Assembly (NCBI RefSeq): GCF_030295425.1
Contig: NZ_AP027081.1
Span: forward strand, 2,959,001-3,023,000
From: Mesoterricola sediminis
GTDB lineage: Bacteria; Acidobacteriota; Holophagae; Holophagales; Holophagaceae
Length of the DNA stretch: 64,000 nucleotides
Direction of reading: 5' to 3'
This document shows, piece after piece, positions 16,950-26,405 of this stretch (within the stretch, counting starts at the first letter, position 1; every line of letters begins with the position of its first letter). The notes beneath the pieces are model-generated. The model saw only the letters and a program-made list of their open reading frames with translations. It had not been told where the DNA came from and searched no databases. Position numbers and translations under genes: made by a program.

Positions 16950-19781
16950 TCAGGCGTAGCCCTCGATGGCCTGGCCCAGCTCCTGGAGGTTGAAGGGCTT
17001 GGGCAGCAGGGTGACGTAGGGGTGGGCCGCCACCAGGTCCAGGGCGGTCTGGTCGGCGCGTCCCGTCGCCAGGAGCACCGGGAGGGTGGGATGGTCCCGG
17101 CGGATGCGCGCCAGGGTGGCGCCCCCGTCCAGGTCCGGCATGTTCATGTCCAGGATCACCAGGTCGGGCACGGGCCCCCGGGCCAGGCGCGCGAGGCCCT
17201 CCGCGCCGCTGGAGGCCGTCTCCACCCGGTGGCCGAGGCTCTCCACCAGGGCCGGGATGGAGCTGAGGATCAGCTCGTCGTCGTCCACGAGGAGGATGGA
17301 CCGGGCCCGGGCCGGCCCCCCGGCCTCCGCCGCCCGGGGGCCCGGCGCGGGCGCCGCCGTTCCGGCCAGGGGCAGGCGGATCCGCACCCGGGTGCCCTCG
17401 CCAGGCGCGCTCGCGAGCTCCAGGTCCCCCCGGTGGTTCTTCACGGTGCCGTAGACGATGGCGAGGCCGAGCCCGGTGCCCTTGCCCTGGGGCTTGGTCG
17501 TGTAGAAGGGGTCCAGCGCCTTCTCGAGCACCTCGGGCGGCATCCCGGTGCCCGTGTCGGCCACCTCCAGCCGGACCCGCTCCCCCTCGCGCCGCGTGGA
17601 CAGGGCGAGGGTCCCGCCCCCGGGCATGGCGTCCACGGCGTTCACGCACAGGTTCATGAGGCAGTGGGCCAGGGCGCCGGGGTCGCCGTTCACCACGAGG
17701 GGCTCCGGCGCCAGGTCCAGCACCAGGCGCACCCGGCCGAGGGTGGTGCGCTCCAGGAGCGCGGCCTCCTCCCGCACGAGGCCGTTCAGGTCCAGGAGGC
17801 GGTTCTCGGCGAGGTTCTGCCGCGCGAATCCCAGCAGGCCCTTGACGAGGTTTCCGCCCCGCTGGCAGGCGCGGATGACGGTCTCCATGTCCCGGCGGAC
17901 CCGGGAGCCCTCGGGGGCCTGCAGCTGGTGCACCATGGCCAGGGCCTGGACGGCCCCGAGCACGTTGTTGATGTCGTGGGCCACCCCCCCGGCCAGGCTG
18001 CCGAGGCTGTCCATCTTCTGGGCCTGCGCCACCTGACTTGCCAGCCTCACCCGCTCCGCGTCCGCGGCCAGGTGATCCAGGCCGAAGGAGAGGGTGGCGC
18101 CCACCTCCTCCAGCAGGCCCACCTCCTCGGGATGGAAATCCTTGGGCTCCCCCCCGAAGAGCAGGAGGGCCCCGGCCTCGCCGCTCCCCTCGCGGAGGGG
18201 CACCACCGCGAAGCTCCGCAGGCCGAGGCTCCGGGCCGGTTCCCGCCAGGGCCCCGTGCGCGGATCCTCGTGGAAATCCCTGCAGACCTCCACGCGCCCG
18301 TTCCGGATCGCGGTGGCCGTGGGTCCCAGGGCCCCGCTGGCGTCCGGGCCCAGGCGCACGGTCACCTCCCGGATGGCGGCCACGGCCTCGCCGTACCCCG
18401 CAAGGGGTTCCAGGAACACGCCCGCGGCGTCCTGCCAGAGCACCCAGGCCACGCGGTAGCCCCCGGATTCGACCAGGATCCGGCAGGCGTCCTGGAAGAG
18501 CTCCTCCCGGGTGGCGACCCGGACGAGGCAGCGCCCCAGGTGGCTGAGCACGCCGTAGAGGGCGTTGAGGCGCGCCAGGTCCCGCTCCCGGGCGAGGCGT
18601 TCGGTGATGTCCTCGAACACCGTGGCGAACTGGCCCGGCTTGGGACTGACGGCGGTGACGCGGAAGTCCTTGGCCATGGGCTCGAAGCGCACCTCGAAGG
18701 AGGCGGGGACCCCGCCGTCGGCGACGCGCGCGTAGGTCTCCAGGAAGGGTGCGACGGGGCCTCCATAGACGTCGCTGGCCAGGCGGCCCCGCACGGCCTG
18801 CCGCGCCAGGCCCGTGTGACGCTCGAAGGCGGGGTTCACGTCCAGGATCCGGTAGTCCACCGACCGCCCACCGGCGTCCCGCGCCAGCTCATGGAGGGCC
18901 ACGCCCTCCGTCAGGCTTTCGAAGAGGGCCCGGAAGCGCGATTCGCTCTCGCGCAGCGCCTTCTCCGCGGTGCGGCGGGCGGTGATGTCGCGCATGAGGG
19001 ACAGGGCGCCCACGATGGCGCCCGACCCGTCCCGCAGGGCCACGCTGCGGTCCACCGCCCACCCCGAGGTCCCGGAGGCGTCCACGTGCCAGGGGAATTC
19101 CAGCGGCGCGACGGCCTCGCCCCCCAGCACCCGCCGGATGCGGTCCCGGAACCCCACGTCCTCGAGGCGCGGCAGGGCGTCCAGGAGGGGGCGGCCCAGG
19201 ATGCAGGCTTCCGGCAGGCCCGTCATGGCGGCCATGTAGGCGTTCCACACCCGGACCCGGAGGCCGGGGTCCGTCACGACGATGCCTTCCTCCGCGGAGC
19301 GGATGATCGACTCATTCAGTTCCTGGACGTCCCGCAGCTCGGCCTCGAGGCGAAGCCGCTCGGTCACATCCTCGAAGATGCCCAGGATCCCCGCCGGGCG
19401 CCCCTCGGCGCCCGCCAGGGGCACCTTGGTCGTCTCCACCCAGCGGGTGGACCCATCGACCCGGCGGACGGGTTCGACGCGGCGGCGCCAGGGCACCCGG
19501 CCCTCCAGGACCTCGCGGTCGTCGGCCATGTAGGCCTCCGCGTGCTCCGGGGGCCAGGGCAGCTCCCGGTCCGTCCGGCCCACCAGGGCCGCCTCGTCCA
19601 GCCCCACGTACGAGGCGAACACCCGGTTGCACCCCTGGTAGCGCCCCTCCGGGTCCTTCCAGAACACCGCCTGGGGGATCGTGTCCAGGATGGGGCCCAG
19701 GGCCTGGCCGCCTTCCGGGCGCCGGGCCGGGGGCGCCGGCTCCGGCGCGGGGTCAGCGGACTGGGGCGGGTCTGGGGTCAT
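16950..19781 (-). CDS. Cytoplasmic PAS-PAS-PAS-GAF hybrid sensor histidine kinase
   Basis: 943 residues; ATG start chosen because a TACAAT -10-like hexamer lies just upstream and longer in-frame starts would precede it. No membrane segments are seen. Order: three PAS domains (about 30-145, 155-270 and 285-400), a GAF domain (about 415-570), HisKA with GGVAHDINNVLGAVQ, HATPase with LCVNAVDAMPGGG and PFYTTKPQGKGTGLGLA, and a C-terminal receiver (LLVDDDELI, acceptor in VILDMNMPDLDGG, late LLPKPFN). The multi-PAS/GAF layout points to sensing of an intracellular ligand or redox state. The receiver is very similar to that of the PhnD-like kinase further right. No output domain. It is divergent from the tricorn gene across 131 bp. 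Confidence 0.9.
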   Translation of the reverse strand: MTPDPPQSADPAPEPAPPARRPEGGQALGPILDTIPQAVFWKDPEGRYQGCNRVFASYVGLDEAALVGRTDRELPWPPEHAEAYMADDREVLEGRVPWRRRVEPVRRVDGSTRWVETTKVPLAGAEGRPAGILGIFEDVTERLRLEAELRDVQELNESIIRSAEEGIVVTDPGLRVRVWNAYMAAMTGLPEACILGRPLLDALPRLEDVGFRDRIRRVLGGEAVAPLEFPWHVDASGTSGWAVDRSVALRDGSGAIVGALSLMRDITARRTAEKALRESESRFRALFESLTEGVALHELARDAGGRSVDYRILDVNPAFERHTGLARQAVRGRLASDVYGGPVAPFLETYARVADGGVPASFEVRFEPMAKDFRVTAVSPKPGQFATVFEDITERLARERDLARLNALYGVLSHLGRCLVRVATREELFQDACRILVESGGYRVAWVLWQDAAGVFLEPLAGYGEAVAAIREVTVRLGPDASGALGPTATAIRNGRVEVCRDFHEDPRTGPWREPARSLGLRSFAVVPLREGSGEAGALLLFGGEPKDFHPEEVGLLEEVGATLSFGLDHLAADAERVRLASQVAQAQKMDSLGSLAGGVAHDINNVLGAVQALAMVHQLQAPEGSRVRRDMETVIRACQRGGNLVKGLLGFARQNLAENRLLDLNGLVREEAALLERTTLGRVRLVLDLAPEPLVVNGDPGALAHCLMNLCVNAVDAMPGGGTLALSTRREGERVRLEVADTGTGMPPEVLEKALDPFYTTKPQGKGTGLGLAIVYGTVKNHRGDLELASAPGEGTRVRIRLPLAGTAAPAPGPRAAEAGGPARARSILLVDDDELILSSIPALVESLGHRVETASSGAEGLARLARGPVPDLVILDMNMPDLDGGATLARIRRDHPTLPVLLATGRADQTALDLVAAHPYVTLLPKPFNLQELGQAIEGYA

Positions 19782-19912
19782 GGGCCACCGCTGGGGGGAG
19801 GAGACGCCCGATTGTATCCCCATCGGGCCCGCCGCACGCCCTGGCCAATGATCGTTCGTCCCTTCCGGCCCCCGGTGTAGACTCGGTACCAACCAGCCCT
19901 TTGAGGTGAACC

Positions 19913-22900
19913 ATGAAGTGGGCCGCCCTCCTGCTCGCACTCCTCGCGCCCCTGGCGCTTGCCGGCGGGACGCCGCCCCGGCAGTACCAGGATCCGACCC
20001 TGTCCCGGGACCGGATCGCCTTCGCCTACGCGGGCATGATCTGGACGGTGCCCCGGGCGGGGGGCGCGGCCCAGCGCCTGGTCCAGGCCCAGGGCCGGTG
20101 CAGCCATCCGGCCTTCTCTCCGGACGGCGCTTGGCTGGCCTTCACCAGCGTGGTGGACGGCAATGCGGACGTGTACGTGGTGCCGGCCGCCGGCGGCGAG
20201 CCCCGCCGCCTCACCTACCACCCGGGCCCGGATCTCGTGGCGGGCTGGACCCCCGACAGCCGGAAGGTCCTGTTCCATTCCCTGCGGGCCACCCCCCGGG
20301 ACCTGGAGCGGCTCTTCACGATCCCCGTGACGGGTGGCCACCCGGAGGCCCTGCCCCTGCCCTCCGGTTCGGAGGGGAGCTACCAGGCCGATGGGTCCCA
20401 CCTGGCCTACGTGCCCCATTCCCAGTGGCAGCCCGCCTGGAAGCGCTACCGGGGCGGCCAGACCACGCCCATCTGGATCGCCGACCTGGCGGATTCGTCC
20501 ATCACGCGGGTGCCGCGCACCAACAGCAACGACCGCAACCCCATGTGGATCGGGGGGAAGGTCTACTTCCTCTCCGACCGGGAGGGGGCCGTCACCCTCT
20601 TCGCCTACGACCCCCAGGCCGGCACCGTGGCCCGGGTCCTGGACAACCCCGGCGGCTTCGACATCGTCTCCGCCTCGGCCGGTCCGGGCGCCATCGTCTA
20701 CCACCAGTTCGGCGCCCTGAAGCTCCTGGATCTGGCCACGGGCCAGGCCCGCACCGTGCCCGTGGAGATCTCGGCCGACCTGCCCGAGACCCGCCCGCGC
20801 CTCGCGCGCATCGAGCCCGGCCAGATCCTCCATGCCTTCCCCTCCCCCAGCGGCAAGCGGGTGCTCGTGGAGGCCCGGGGCGAGATCCTTAGCGTCCCCG
20901 CCGAAAAGGGCGATGTGCGCAACCTGACGTCCAGCCCGGGCGTGGCCGACCGGGATCCGGCCTGGTCCCCCGACGGCAAGTGGGTGGCCTGGTTCTCGGA
21001 CGAGGGCGGGGAATACGCCCTCCGCCTGCGGGCCCCCGACGGCCTCGGGCCGGTGCGCACCGTCAAGCTGGGTCAGCCCGCCTCCTTCTTCTACGGGCCC
21101 CGCTGGTCTCCCGACAGCCGCAAGCTCGCCTACACCGACAAGCGCATGAACCTCTGGGTGCTGGACCTGGAGAAGACCGAACCCGTCAAGGTGGACGCGG
21201 ACCTCTTCGACGCCCCCGGCTGCCACCTGGACCCGGCCTGGTCCCCCGATAGCCGCTGGCTCGCCTACACCCGCCAGCTGCCCAACCACCTGCACGCCAT
21301 CTTCGTGTACGGGCTGGAGGACCGGAAGCCCGTCCAGATCACCGACGGACGCAGCGACGCCTTCTCCCCCCGCTTCGACCGCAACGGCAAGCACCTCCAC
21401 TTCCTGGCGGGCACGGGCACCGGCCTTGGCGCCGGCTGGCTCGACATGACCTCCATGGGCCGGGCCATCACCTCCAGCGCCTACGTGGCCGTGCTGCGCA
21501 AAGACCTGCCCTCCCCCCTGGCCCCCGAGAGCGACGAGGAGGGGGCCGCCAAGGAGGAGAAGCCCGAGGCCAAGGACAAGAAGGCCGCGGGCCCCGAGCC
21601 CGTGCGCATCGATTTCGACGGCCTGGACCAGCGCATCCTGGCCCTGCCCGTGCCCCGGGCCAACTACGTGGCCCTGGAGACGGGCGCCGAGGGCGTGGTG
21701 TTCCTCCTGGAGGCCAAGGTCGCCCTGGCCGACGAGGACTACGTGGAGGCCGAGCGCGGCTTCCCCGTCTCCGTCCACCGCTTCGACTTCAAGACCCGCA
21801 AGGCCGAGCCGTTCCTGCCCGCCGTGGACGCCCCGGAGACCACCAACGGCGGCACCCTCACCTTCATCCCCACCGCCGACGGTTCCAAGGTCCTCTACGC
21901 CAGCCAGTCCAAGTGGTTCCTCGTGGGCGCCGACAAGGCCCCCAAGCCCGGGGAGGGCGCCCTTCGGACCGACCTCCAGGTGTTCGTCGATCCCCCCAGG
22001 GAATGGCGGCAGATGTTCGACGAGGTCTGGCGCATCGAGCGCGACTTCCTCTACGATCCCGCCTTCCACGGCGTGGACCTCGCCCGGGCCAAGGCCCTGT
22101 ACGAGCCCTTCCTGGAAGGCCTCGGGAGCCGGGAGGAGCTCAACGGCCTCTTCCGCGAGATGACCGGCCACCTCTGCCTGGGCCACACCTTCGTGAACGG
22201 CGGCGCCCTGCCCCGCCAGGACCGCGCCCCCGTGGGCCTCCTGGGCGCGGACTACGAGGTGGACGGCAACCGCTACCGCTTCAAGCGCATCCTCCAGGGC
22301 GAGAACTGGAACCCCCGGCTCCAGTCCCCCCTCACCCAGCCCGGCGTCAACGTCCGCGAGGGCGAGTACCTCCTGGCCGTGAACGGCCGCGATGTCACCG
22401 CGGCCCAGGAGGTCCACCAGGCCTTCCTGGGCGCCGCGGGCCGCCAGACCGTGCTCACCGTGGGCCCCAAGGCCGACGGCACCGGCGCGCGCCAGGTCAC
22501 CGTGGTGCCCGTGGACTCGGAGGGCGCCCTGCGCCTGCGCACCTGGATGGAGGACAACCGCCGCCTCGTGGACCGCCTCACGGGCGGGCGCGTGGCCTAC
22601 GTGTTCATCCCCGATACCTTCGCCGGCGGCTTCGCCAACTTCAACCGCTACTACTTCTCACAGGTGGACAAGCAGGCCGCGATCCTGGACGAGCGGTTCA
22701 ACCACGGCGGCAGCATCGCCGACTTCATCGTCGACCAGCTCAAGAAGACCCCCGCCATGGTGAACGTCTCCCGCGAAGGCCGCGACGTGGTCGAGCCGGC
22801 CCAGGCCCTCTTCGGGCCCAAGGTCATGCTCATCAACCAGATGTCCGGTTCCGGCGGCGACGCCCTGCCCTGGCTCTTCCGCCGCGCCGGCGTGGGCCCC

Positions 22901-23206
22901 CTGGTGGGCACCCGCACCTGGGGCGGCCTGGTGGGCATCGGCGGCTATCCGTCCCTCCTGGACGGCGGCAGCGTCACCGCCCCCCGCTGGGGCCTCTTCG
23001 GCGTCGGCACCGGCTGGGACGTGGAGAACATCGGCGTCGCCCCCGACGTCGAGGTGGAGATGGACCCCGCCCTGGTCCGCCAGGGCCGCGAGCCCCAGCT
23101 GGAGCGGGCCGTGAAGCTCGTCCTCGAGATGCTGGAGAAGCAGCCCCCCCAGACCTTCCCCCACCCCCCCATCCCGGCCCACGCGGACACCCTGCCGAAG
23201 CCGTGA
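19913..23206 (+). CDS. Secreted tricorn-type protease (peptidase family S41)
   Basis: 1097 residues with a signal peptide (MKWAALLLALLAPLALAGG). The N-terminal 500 residues contain repeated beta-propeller blades with WSPDGKW-like and WSPDSR motifs, the substrate-gating propellers of tricorn. A charged Glu/Lys-rich insertion follows at about 535-560. The C-terminal part has the C1 helical region, a PDZ domain (about 820-870) and the S41 serine protease core. The nucleophile is in MSGSGGDALP (Ser about 980), the histidine in CLGHTFVNGG, and the late glutamate region in ENIGVAPDVEVEMDP. It should degrade peptides in the periplasm. The residue before the histidine is Gly, where archaeal tricorn has Ser. 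It stands alone, divergent from a hybrid kinase. Confidence 0.93.
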   Translation: MKWAALLLALLAPLALAGGTPPRQYQDPTLSRDRIAFAYAGMIWTVPRAGGAAQRLVQAQGRCSHPAFSPDGAWLAFTSVVDGNADVYVVPAAGGEPRRLTYHPGPDLVAGWTPDSRKVLFHSLRATPRDLERLFTIPVTGGHPEALPLPSGSEGSYQADGSHLAYVPHSQWQPAWKRYRGGQTTPIWIADLADSSITRVPRTNSNDRNPMWIGGKVYFLSDREGAVTLFAYDPQAGTVARVLDNPGGFDIVSASAGPGAIVYHQFGALKLLDLATGQARTVPVEISADLPETRPRLARIEPGQILHAFPSPSGKRVLVEARGEILSVPAEKGDVRNLTSSPGVADRDPAWSPDGKWVAWFSDEGGEYALRLRAPDGLGPVRTVKLGQPASFFYGPRWSPDSRKLAYTDKRMNLWVLDLEKTEPVKVDADLFDAPGCHLDPAWSPDSRWLAYTRQLPNHLHAIFVYGLEDRKPVQITDGRSDAFSPRFDRNGKHLHFLAGTGTGLGAGWLDMTSMGRAITSSAYVAVLRKDLPSPLAPESDEEGAAKEEKPEAKDKKAAGPEPVRIDFDGLDQRILALPVPRANYVALETGAEGVVFLLEAKVALADEDYVEAERGFPVSVHRFDFKTRKAEPFLPAVDAPETTNGGTLTFIPTADGSKVLYASQSKWFLVGADKAPKPGEGALRTDLQVFVDPPREWRQMFDEVWRIERDFLYDPAFHGVDLARAKALYEPFLEGLGSREELNGLFREMTGHLCLGHTFVNGGALPRQDRAPVGLLGADYEVDGNRYRFKRILQGENWNPRLQSPLTQPGVNVREGEYLLAVNGRDVTAAQEVHQAFLGAAGRQTVLTVGPKADGTGARQVTVVPVDSEGALRLRTWMEDNRRLVDRLTGGRVAYVFIPDTFAGGFANFNRYYFSQVDKQAAILDERFNHGGSIADFIVDQLKKTPAMVNVSREGRDVVEPAQALFGPKVMLINQMSGSGGDALPWLFRRAGVGPLVGTRTWGGLVGIGGYPSLLDGGSVTAPRWGLFGVGTGWDVENIGVAPDVEVEMDPALVRQGREPQLERAVKLVLEMLEKQPPQTFPHPPIPAHADTLPKP

Positions 23207-23400
23207 GGCCCGGCATCTCCTTGATGCGCAGGGTCTGGAGCGCACCGCCGTGGTGGACCTCGACGGTGCTGTCGGGACTCGTGTCATCCTTGGCGAATGC
23301 CTCGGGGCTGGGGAGAGGTTCACCCGATGGAGGCCGAGGGGCTCCAGGGAATGCAGCAGATCCGGGATCACCTGGCCAGCTGGGCAGAAGGCCATTGAGA
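23207..23400. other. Non-coding gap between tricorn and hipA genes
   Basis: About 195 bp lie between the convergent stops of the tricorn and hipA genes. On the minus strand one frame is open and reads plausibly like protein (around the segment TVEVHHGGALQTLRIKEMPG), but it has no start with a ribosome-binding site and I recognise no family. It may be the remnant of a gene displaced when hipBA arrived. Confidence 0.3.
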
Positions 23401-24678
23401 TCAGAGAGATTGAAGGCTCTTCTCCACCTCGGCCACTCGGTTTCCGGATAACCCTGCCTTCCGTGCGAAATCACCGAAAGCTTCAACCGACGCTGCCACG
23501 TCCCCAAGGATGCCCCTGGGGTTCCGCACTCCGAACCGTTCGGCGTCCAGCAGCAGGTCGTCCCGGGTGATGTCCTGGAACTTCCCGTTCACGGCCATCT
23601 GGTGCTGACAGGTCCAGTCCCCTTTGGGGTTATAGGCGTAGGTCAGATCATAGGCGGGGGCGAGTTCCCAGGCTCCTCCCCGACGCAGAAGGAAGGCCAG
23701 GTTCTTCGTGTGGTCATCGCAGTTCATGGCCATCACGTTGAAGGCCATCCGGCGGAACAACTCGTCGATGGCGTCCGAGTCCATCCCGAGCGCGGCCATG
23801 GCCATGAAGGCCTGAGCGTAGGTGTGGACGGCAACCTGCTTGAAGTCCATGTGCTCCATGGCGCACAAGGTCTGCACGTGGTGCTTCTCATCCCCGTCCC
23901 GGTCGAACCGACGTGTCATGAAATGGGCCCGCCCCCCCTCTTCAAGGAGCCTGCAATCCGCCATCCGGATGCCAGCGGCCCGGGCCATCAGATGGTAGGC
24001 GTATTCCAGCCTCCCGAAGCCCTTGCCTCCGCCGAGCGTCCGATCCGCGGCGACACCGTCGAATTTCAGGAGCCAATGCTCGAACCCCGGGTCCGCAGCG
24101 AATTGGCCACTGCGCATTTCACCTGTCACGGGGTTCCAGGCGACCACGGCCTTCGCGCGGGCGCCGCCCGCAGAGGTGCCCACGCTGATGATCCGATCCA
24201 GGGCGGCCTTCGCCGCTCCTTCCGTCGCGAGGGTGCCATGGACTGCCTTCCTTGCCGCTTCCACCAGGCCTTTCAGGTCCAAGGCTTCTTTGCTGTCCGT
24301 CCGGGTGCCCAAGGTCGGGCGAAATTCCAGGGCTCCCATGCCCCGCTTGGCCATGTAGGCCAGCCGGTCCAAAGGCGTCACGGATGCCACGGTGTGGCCC
24401 CGGCTCGTCATGTAGGCGTTGATGAGGGCGTTGCCGAAGTCGTCAGGCAGGGCGTCCGAGAGCAGGGCTGGAAGACGCTGGTAGGTCGCCTCCGGGAGGT
24501 TCGGGAAGATGTAGGGTCCCCTGTGGTTGCCAACCGGCATGGTCCGGGGGGCCAGTTCGACCCCTGTCCGTAGCCACTCGGGCGTGTAGGCGAATACGTA
24601 AAACCCCTGCTTGGGATCCAGGGCCACCGCTCCCACCATCTGGCCCCAAGCCCGGACCGCGATCGCCCGACTAGACAT
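23401..24678 (-). CDS. hipA: HipA-family serine/threonine kinase toxin
   Basis: 425 residues from an ATG that overlaps the hipB stop (ATGTCTAG). HipA toxins phosphorylate translation factors, in E. coli glutamyl-tRNA synthetase, and induce growth arrest or persistence. The N-terminal HipA_N1-like part covers about residues 10-110. The kinase part shows the glycine-rich SVGTSAGGARAKA loop, FMTRRFDRDGDEKHH, the catalytic MNCDDHTKNLAFLL and metal-binding LAPAYDLTY, so all core catalytic motifs are present and the toxin looks intact. Base composition of hipBA is visibly lower in GC than the neighbours, and an IS and GxxExxY gene lie beside it, consistent with horizontal acquisition. It is controlled with hipB from the upstream promoter. 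Confidence 0.93.
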   Translation of the reverse strand: MSSRAIAVRAWGQMVGAVALDPKQGFYVFAYTPEWLRTGVELAPRTMPVGNHRGPYIFPNLPEATYQRLPALLSDALPDDFGNALINAYMTSRGHTVASVTPLDRLAYMAKRGMGALEFRPTLGTRTDSKEALDLKGLVEAARKAVHGTLATEGAAKAALDRIISVGTSAGGARAKAVVAWNPVTGEMRSGQFAADPGFEHWLLKFDGVAADRTLGGGKGFGRLEYAYHLMARAAGIRMADCRLLEEGGRAHFMTRRFDRDGDEKHHVQTLCAMEHMDFKQVAVHTYAQAFMAMAALGMDSDAIDELFRRMAFNVMAMNCDDHTKNLAFLLRRGGAWELAPAYDLTYAYNPKGDWTCQHQMAVNGKFQDITRDDLLLDAERFGVRNPRGILGDVAASVEAFGDFARKAGLSGNRVAEVEKSLQSL

Positions 24679-24970
24679 TCGGCTTCCTTCGCTTGTAAAC
24701 CCTGCGGGGCATATCCTTGCGCTTGAGCAAGATGAGGGGGTCCACCGATGGCTCGGGCGGGACCATCGCGTCCAAACCCTCAAGGATGCCCAAGGCCTTC
24801 ATGACCCGGAGCAAAGAATCGAGGCTGGATCCCGTGCCCTTCTCCAGGGCGCGTACGGTGCGATCAGATATCCCTGCCCGTTCGGCCAATTCCGTCTGCT
24901 CCAAGCGGCGACGCAGACGACAATTCTTGAGCCTTTCCCCCATTTCCCGGGCGAGCTCTGGAACGGACAT
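24671..24970 (-). CDS. hipB: HipB-like antitoxin, XRE-family repressor
   Basis: 99 residues from ATG; an in-frame GTG 18 bp upstream is an alternative and neither has a strong ribosome-binding site. The XRE helix-turn-helix spans about residues 10-70 (LKNCRLRRRLEQTELAERAG, then ISDRTVRALEKGTGSSLDSLLRVMKALG). A C-terminal tail rich in Lys/Arg follows (PRRVYKRRKPNV). HipB proteins neutralise HipA and repress their own operon. The stop overlaps the hipA start by 8 nt. Upstream are a TTGACA-type promoter and three copies of a 16-bp dyad, the expected arrangement for autoregulation. It is orphan-sized and clearly paired with hipA. Confidence 0.88.
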   Translation of the reverse strand: MSVPELAREMGERLKNCRLRRRLEQTELAERAGISDRTVRALEKGTGSSLDSLLRVMKALGILEGLDAMVPPEPSVDPLILLKRKDMPRRVYKRRKPNV

Positions 24971-24996
24971 AAAATCAAAATTCACAACCAGCGCCT

Positions 24997-25140
24997 TTCT
25001 TCCGGTTGAAACGCATCTTGGGGAAATAGCAGAAGAATATTTCCGACATTGAAAGTCTAGTCTGTTTAGCTTCATTGTCAATACCGGATATATTCTTCCG
25101 TTTGTTAATAAATTTAAAGGTAACCGGAGGAATGCTTCCG
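24997..25140 (-). promoter_or_regulatory. hipBA promoter with three operator-like dyads
   Basis: On the minus strand TTGACA (25081-25076) and TAGACT (25059-25054) are 16 bp apart. Three related 16-bp sites flank the promoter. Site 1 is at 25085-25100 (CGGATATATTCTTCCG), just upstream of the -35. Site 2 is at 25030-25045 (minus strand CGGAAATATTCTTCTG), just downstream of the -10. Site 3 is at 25125-25140 (CGGAGGAATGCTTCCG), further upstream. A half site TTCTTCCGG lies at 24997-25005. The shared pattern is CGGA-N3-AT-K-CTTC-Y-G. These are probably HipB operators: binding at sites 1 and 2 would bracket RNA polymerase. HipB recognition is inferred, not shown. Confidence 0.65.
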
Positions 25141-25628
25141 AAGGCGTGACGTCGAATTCAACGACCTGGCAAGCCTGGTTCTTGGGGGCCCTCAAGCTGC
25201 TAACGACAGCACCTTCCATCCCGTCGGCAATGGCGCTACCAGCCAAATCGTTTTGGGAAACGGCGAGCGGATGCTCTTCGACGGCCGTCACTGAGCGGCC
25301 GGCGGTGTGTGGGGAGCAGAACGGACGGCAGCAACTCGACGGTTGACATGGGAAATTCGCTCACGGGCTGCCCCCCTTCATGACGGCTCTGGGCCGGTTG
25401 GTTGTGAGCCTGTCGGGCGGAGGCTAGGGCCATCGCAGGGATGCGACCCGAGCGCCGACCCGGGCCCGGAAACCGGGGGGCCGGAGGAATCCGGCCCGTT
25501 GGCCTCTTTGATCAGATCACCCAGGCTCTGGGCTTCATGCGATCAATCCCAGGGGCCCGGGGGCAGCGCCCCCGGATGCCTGGGGGACCCGCGCGCTGGT
25601 TCCGTGACAGGCCAATACAGGATGGCTA
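25141..25628. other. Gene-free stretch between the hipBA promoter and the insertion sequence
   Basis: About 490 bp without a supported gene. Short open frames exist on both strands but none has a ribosome-binding site plus recognisable protein features. The right part contains a GC-rich perfect hairpin (25557-25575: 8-bp arms, 3-nt loop) embedded in a C/G-rich stretch. The stretch separates the acquired hipBA pair from the IS inserted at the end of the recombination operon. Confidence 0.4.
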
Positions 25629-25717
25629 GGCTGTGTTCGGAATCTATAGATTAGATAAATAGTTAACTTGTACTCATACGTAAAGGCTCGTACACCACGA
25701 ATTTTCCTGGGGTAACG

Positions 25718-26372
25718 ATGCCGAGAAGTTTCCTGACCGATGCCATGTGGGCAAAGCTTGAACCGCTCCTTCCGCCAGAGCGTGGAGGGATGGGGCGATC
25801 CCGTCACCCCAACCGTCCCATGGTGGAGGCGATCCTGTGGAGGCACAGGACTGGGGCGCCGTGGAGGGACCTGCCGGAGGAATTTGGACCTTGGACAAGC
25901 GTGTACACGCGATTTGAGGCCTGGACCAAGCGCGGCGTGTGGCAAAGGATCCTGGAGTTCCTGCGCAAGGAAGCCGACCTGGAGTGGGTCATGCTGGATG
26001 GCACCATCCTTCGCGCTCATCAACATTCAGCAGGCAAAAGGGGGGGCTCTGGAAGCCCATGAAAGCCGGTCTGCTGAAGGATTGCTGTGCGGTTGGCAGG
26101 CAGAGTACGGGTTCGGAGATCGGGCCTACGATGGGAACCCGGTATGGAAGGCGATCGAGGCCATGGGTGCGACAGCCGTCATCCCACCTCATCCCCGGCG
26201 CAAGAATCCGGCGGCCTGGGACTCACACCTATACAAGGCCCGCCATGCCATCGAGCATGGGTTCGCCAGGCTCAAACAGTTCAGGGCGCTGGCCACCAGG
26301 TTCGACAAAACGGCGCGAAGTTTCTCAGCCCAGGTGGCTTTGGCCTGCATCGTGATCTGGCTGAGGCTATGA
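25718..26372 (+). pseudogene. IS5-family (IS427 group) DDE transposase, frameshifted with internal deletion
   Basis: The first part (25718-26062) starts MPRSFLTDAMWAKLEPLLPP and runs through WRDLPEEFG and VMLDGTILRAHQHSAGKRGG, containing the first catalytic Asp. The second part, in the +1 frame to 26372, has YGFGDRAYDGNPVW (second Asp), AVIPPHPRRKNP, HAIEHGFARLKQFRALATRFDK (catalytic Glu region) and a normal C-terminus. Between them about 40-45 residues found in relatives (the GRSRGG...DALGNP region) are missing. Relatives often join two overlapping frames by programmed frameshifting at an A-rich run, and AAAAGGGGGGG is present near 26036-26046. The missing segment nevertheless argues for an inactive gene. 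Confidence 0.78.
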
Positions 26373-26405
26373 GCGGAGGGTGACAAGCGTTCCGGATCCT
26401 CATTG

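Noticed and set aside
19778-22417. Long open frame opposite the tricorn gene
   Set aside because: Shadow of the tricorn coding strand; no recognisable domain and no ribosome-binding site.
23250-23570. Small plus-strand frame between the tricorn and hipA genes
   Set aside because: It runs into the hipA coding region in antisense and has no protein features.
25557-25575. GC-rich perfect hairpin near the IS left end considered as terminator
   Set aside because: No T run and no gene ending next to it. It is noted only as part of the gene-free stretch.
26033-26047. Programmed frameshift at AAAAGGGGGGG restoring an active transposase
   Set aside because: A +1 shift would be needed, and about 40 residues found in relatives are missing between the two parts, so a functional product is unlikely.
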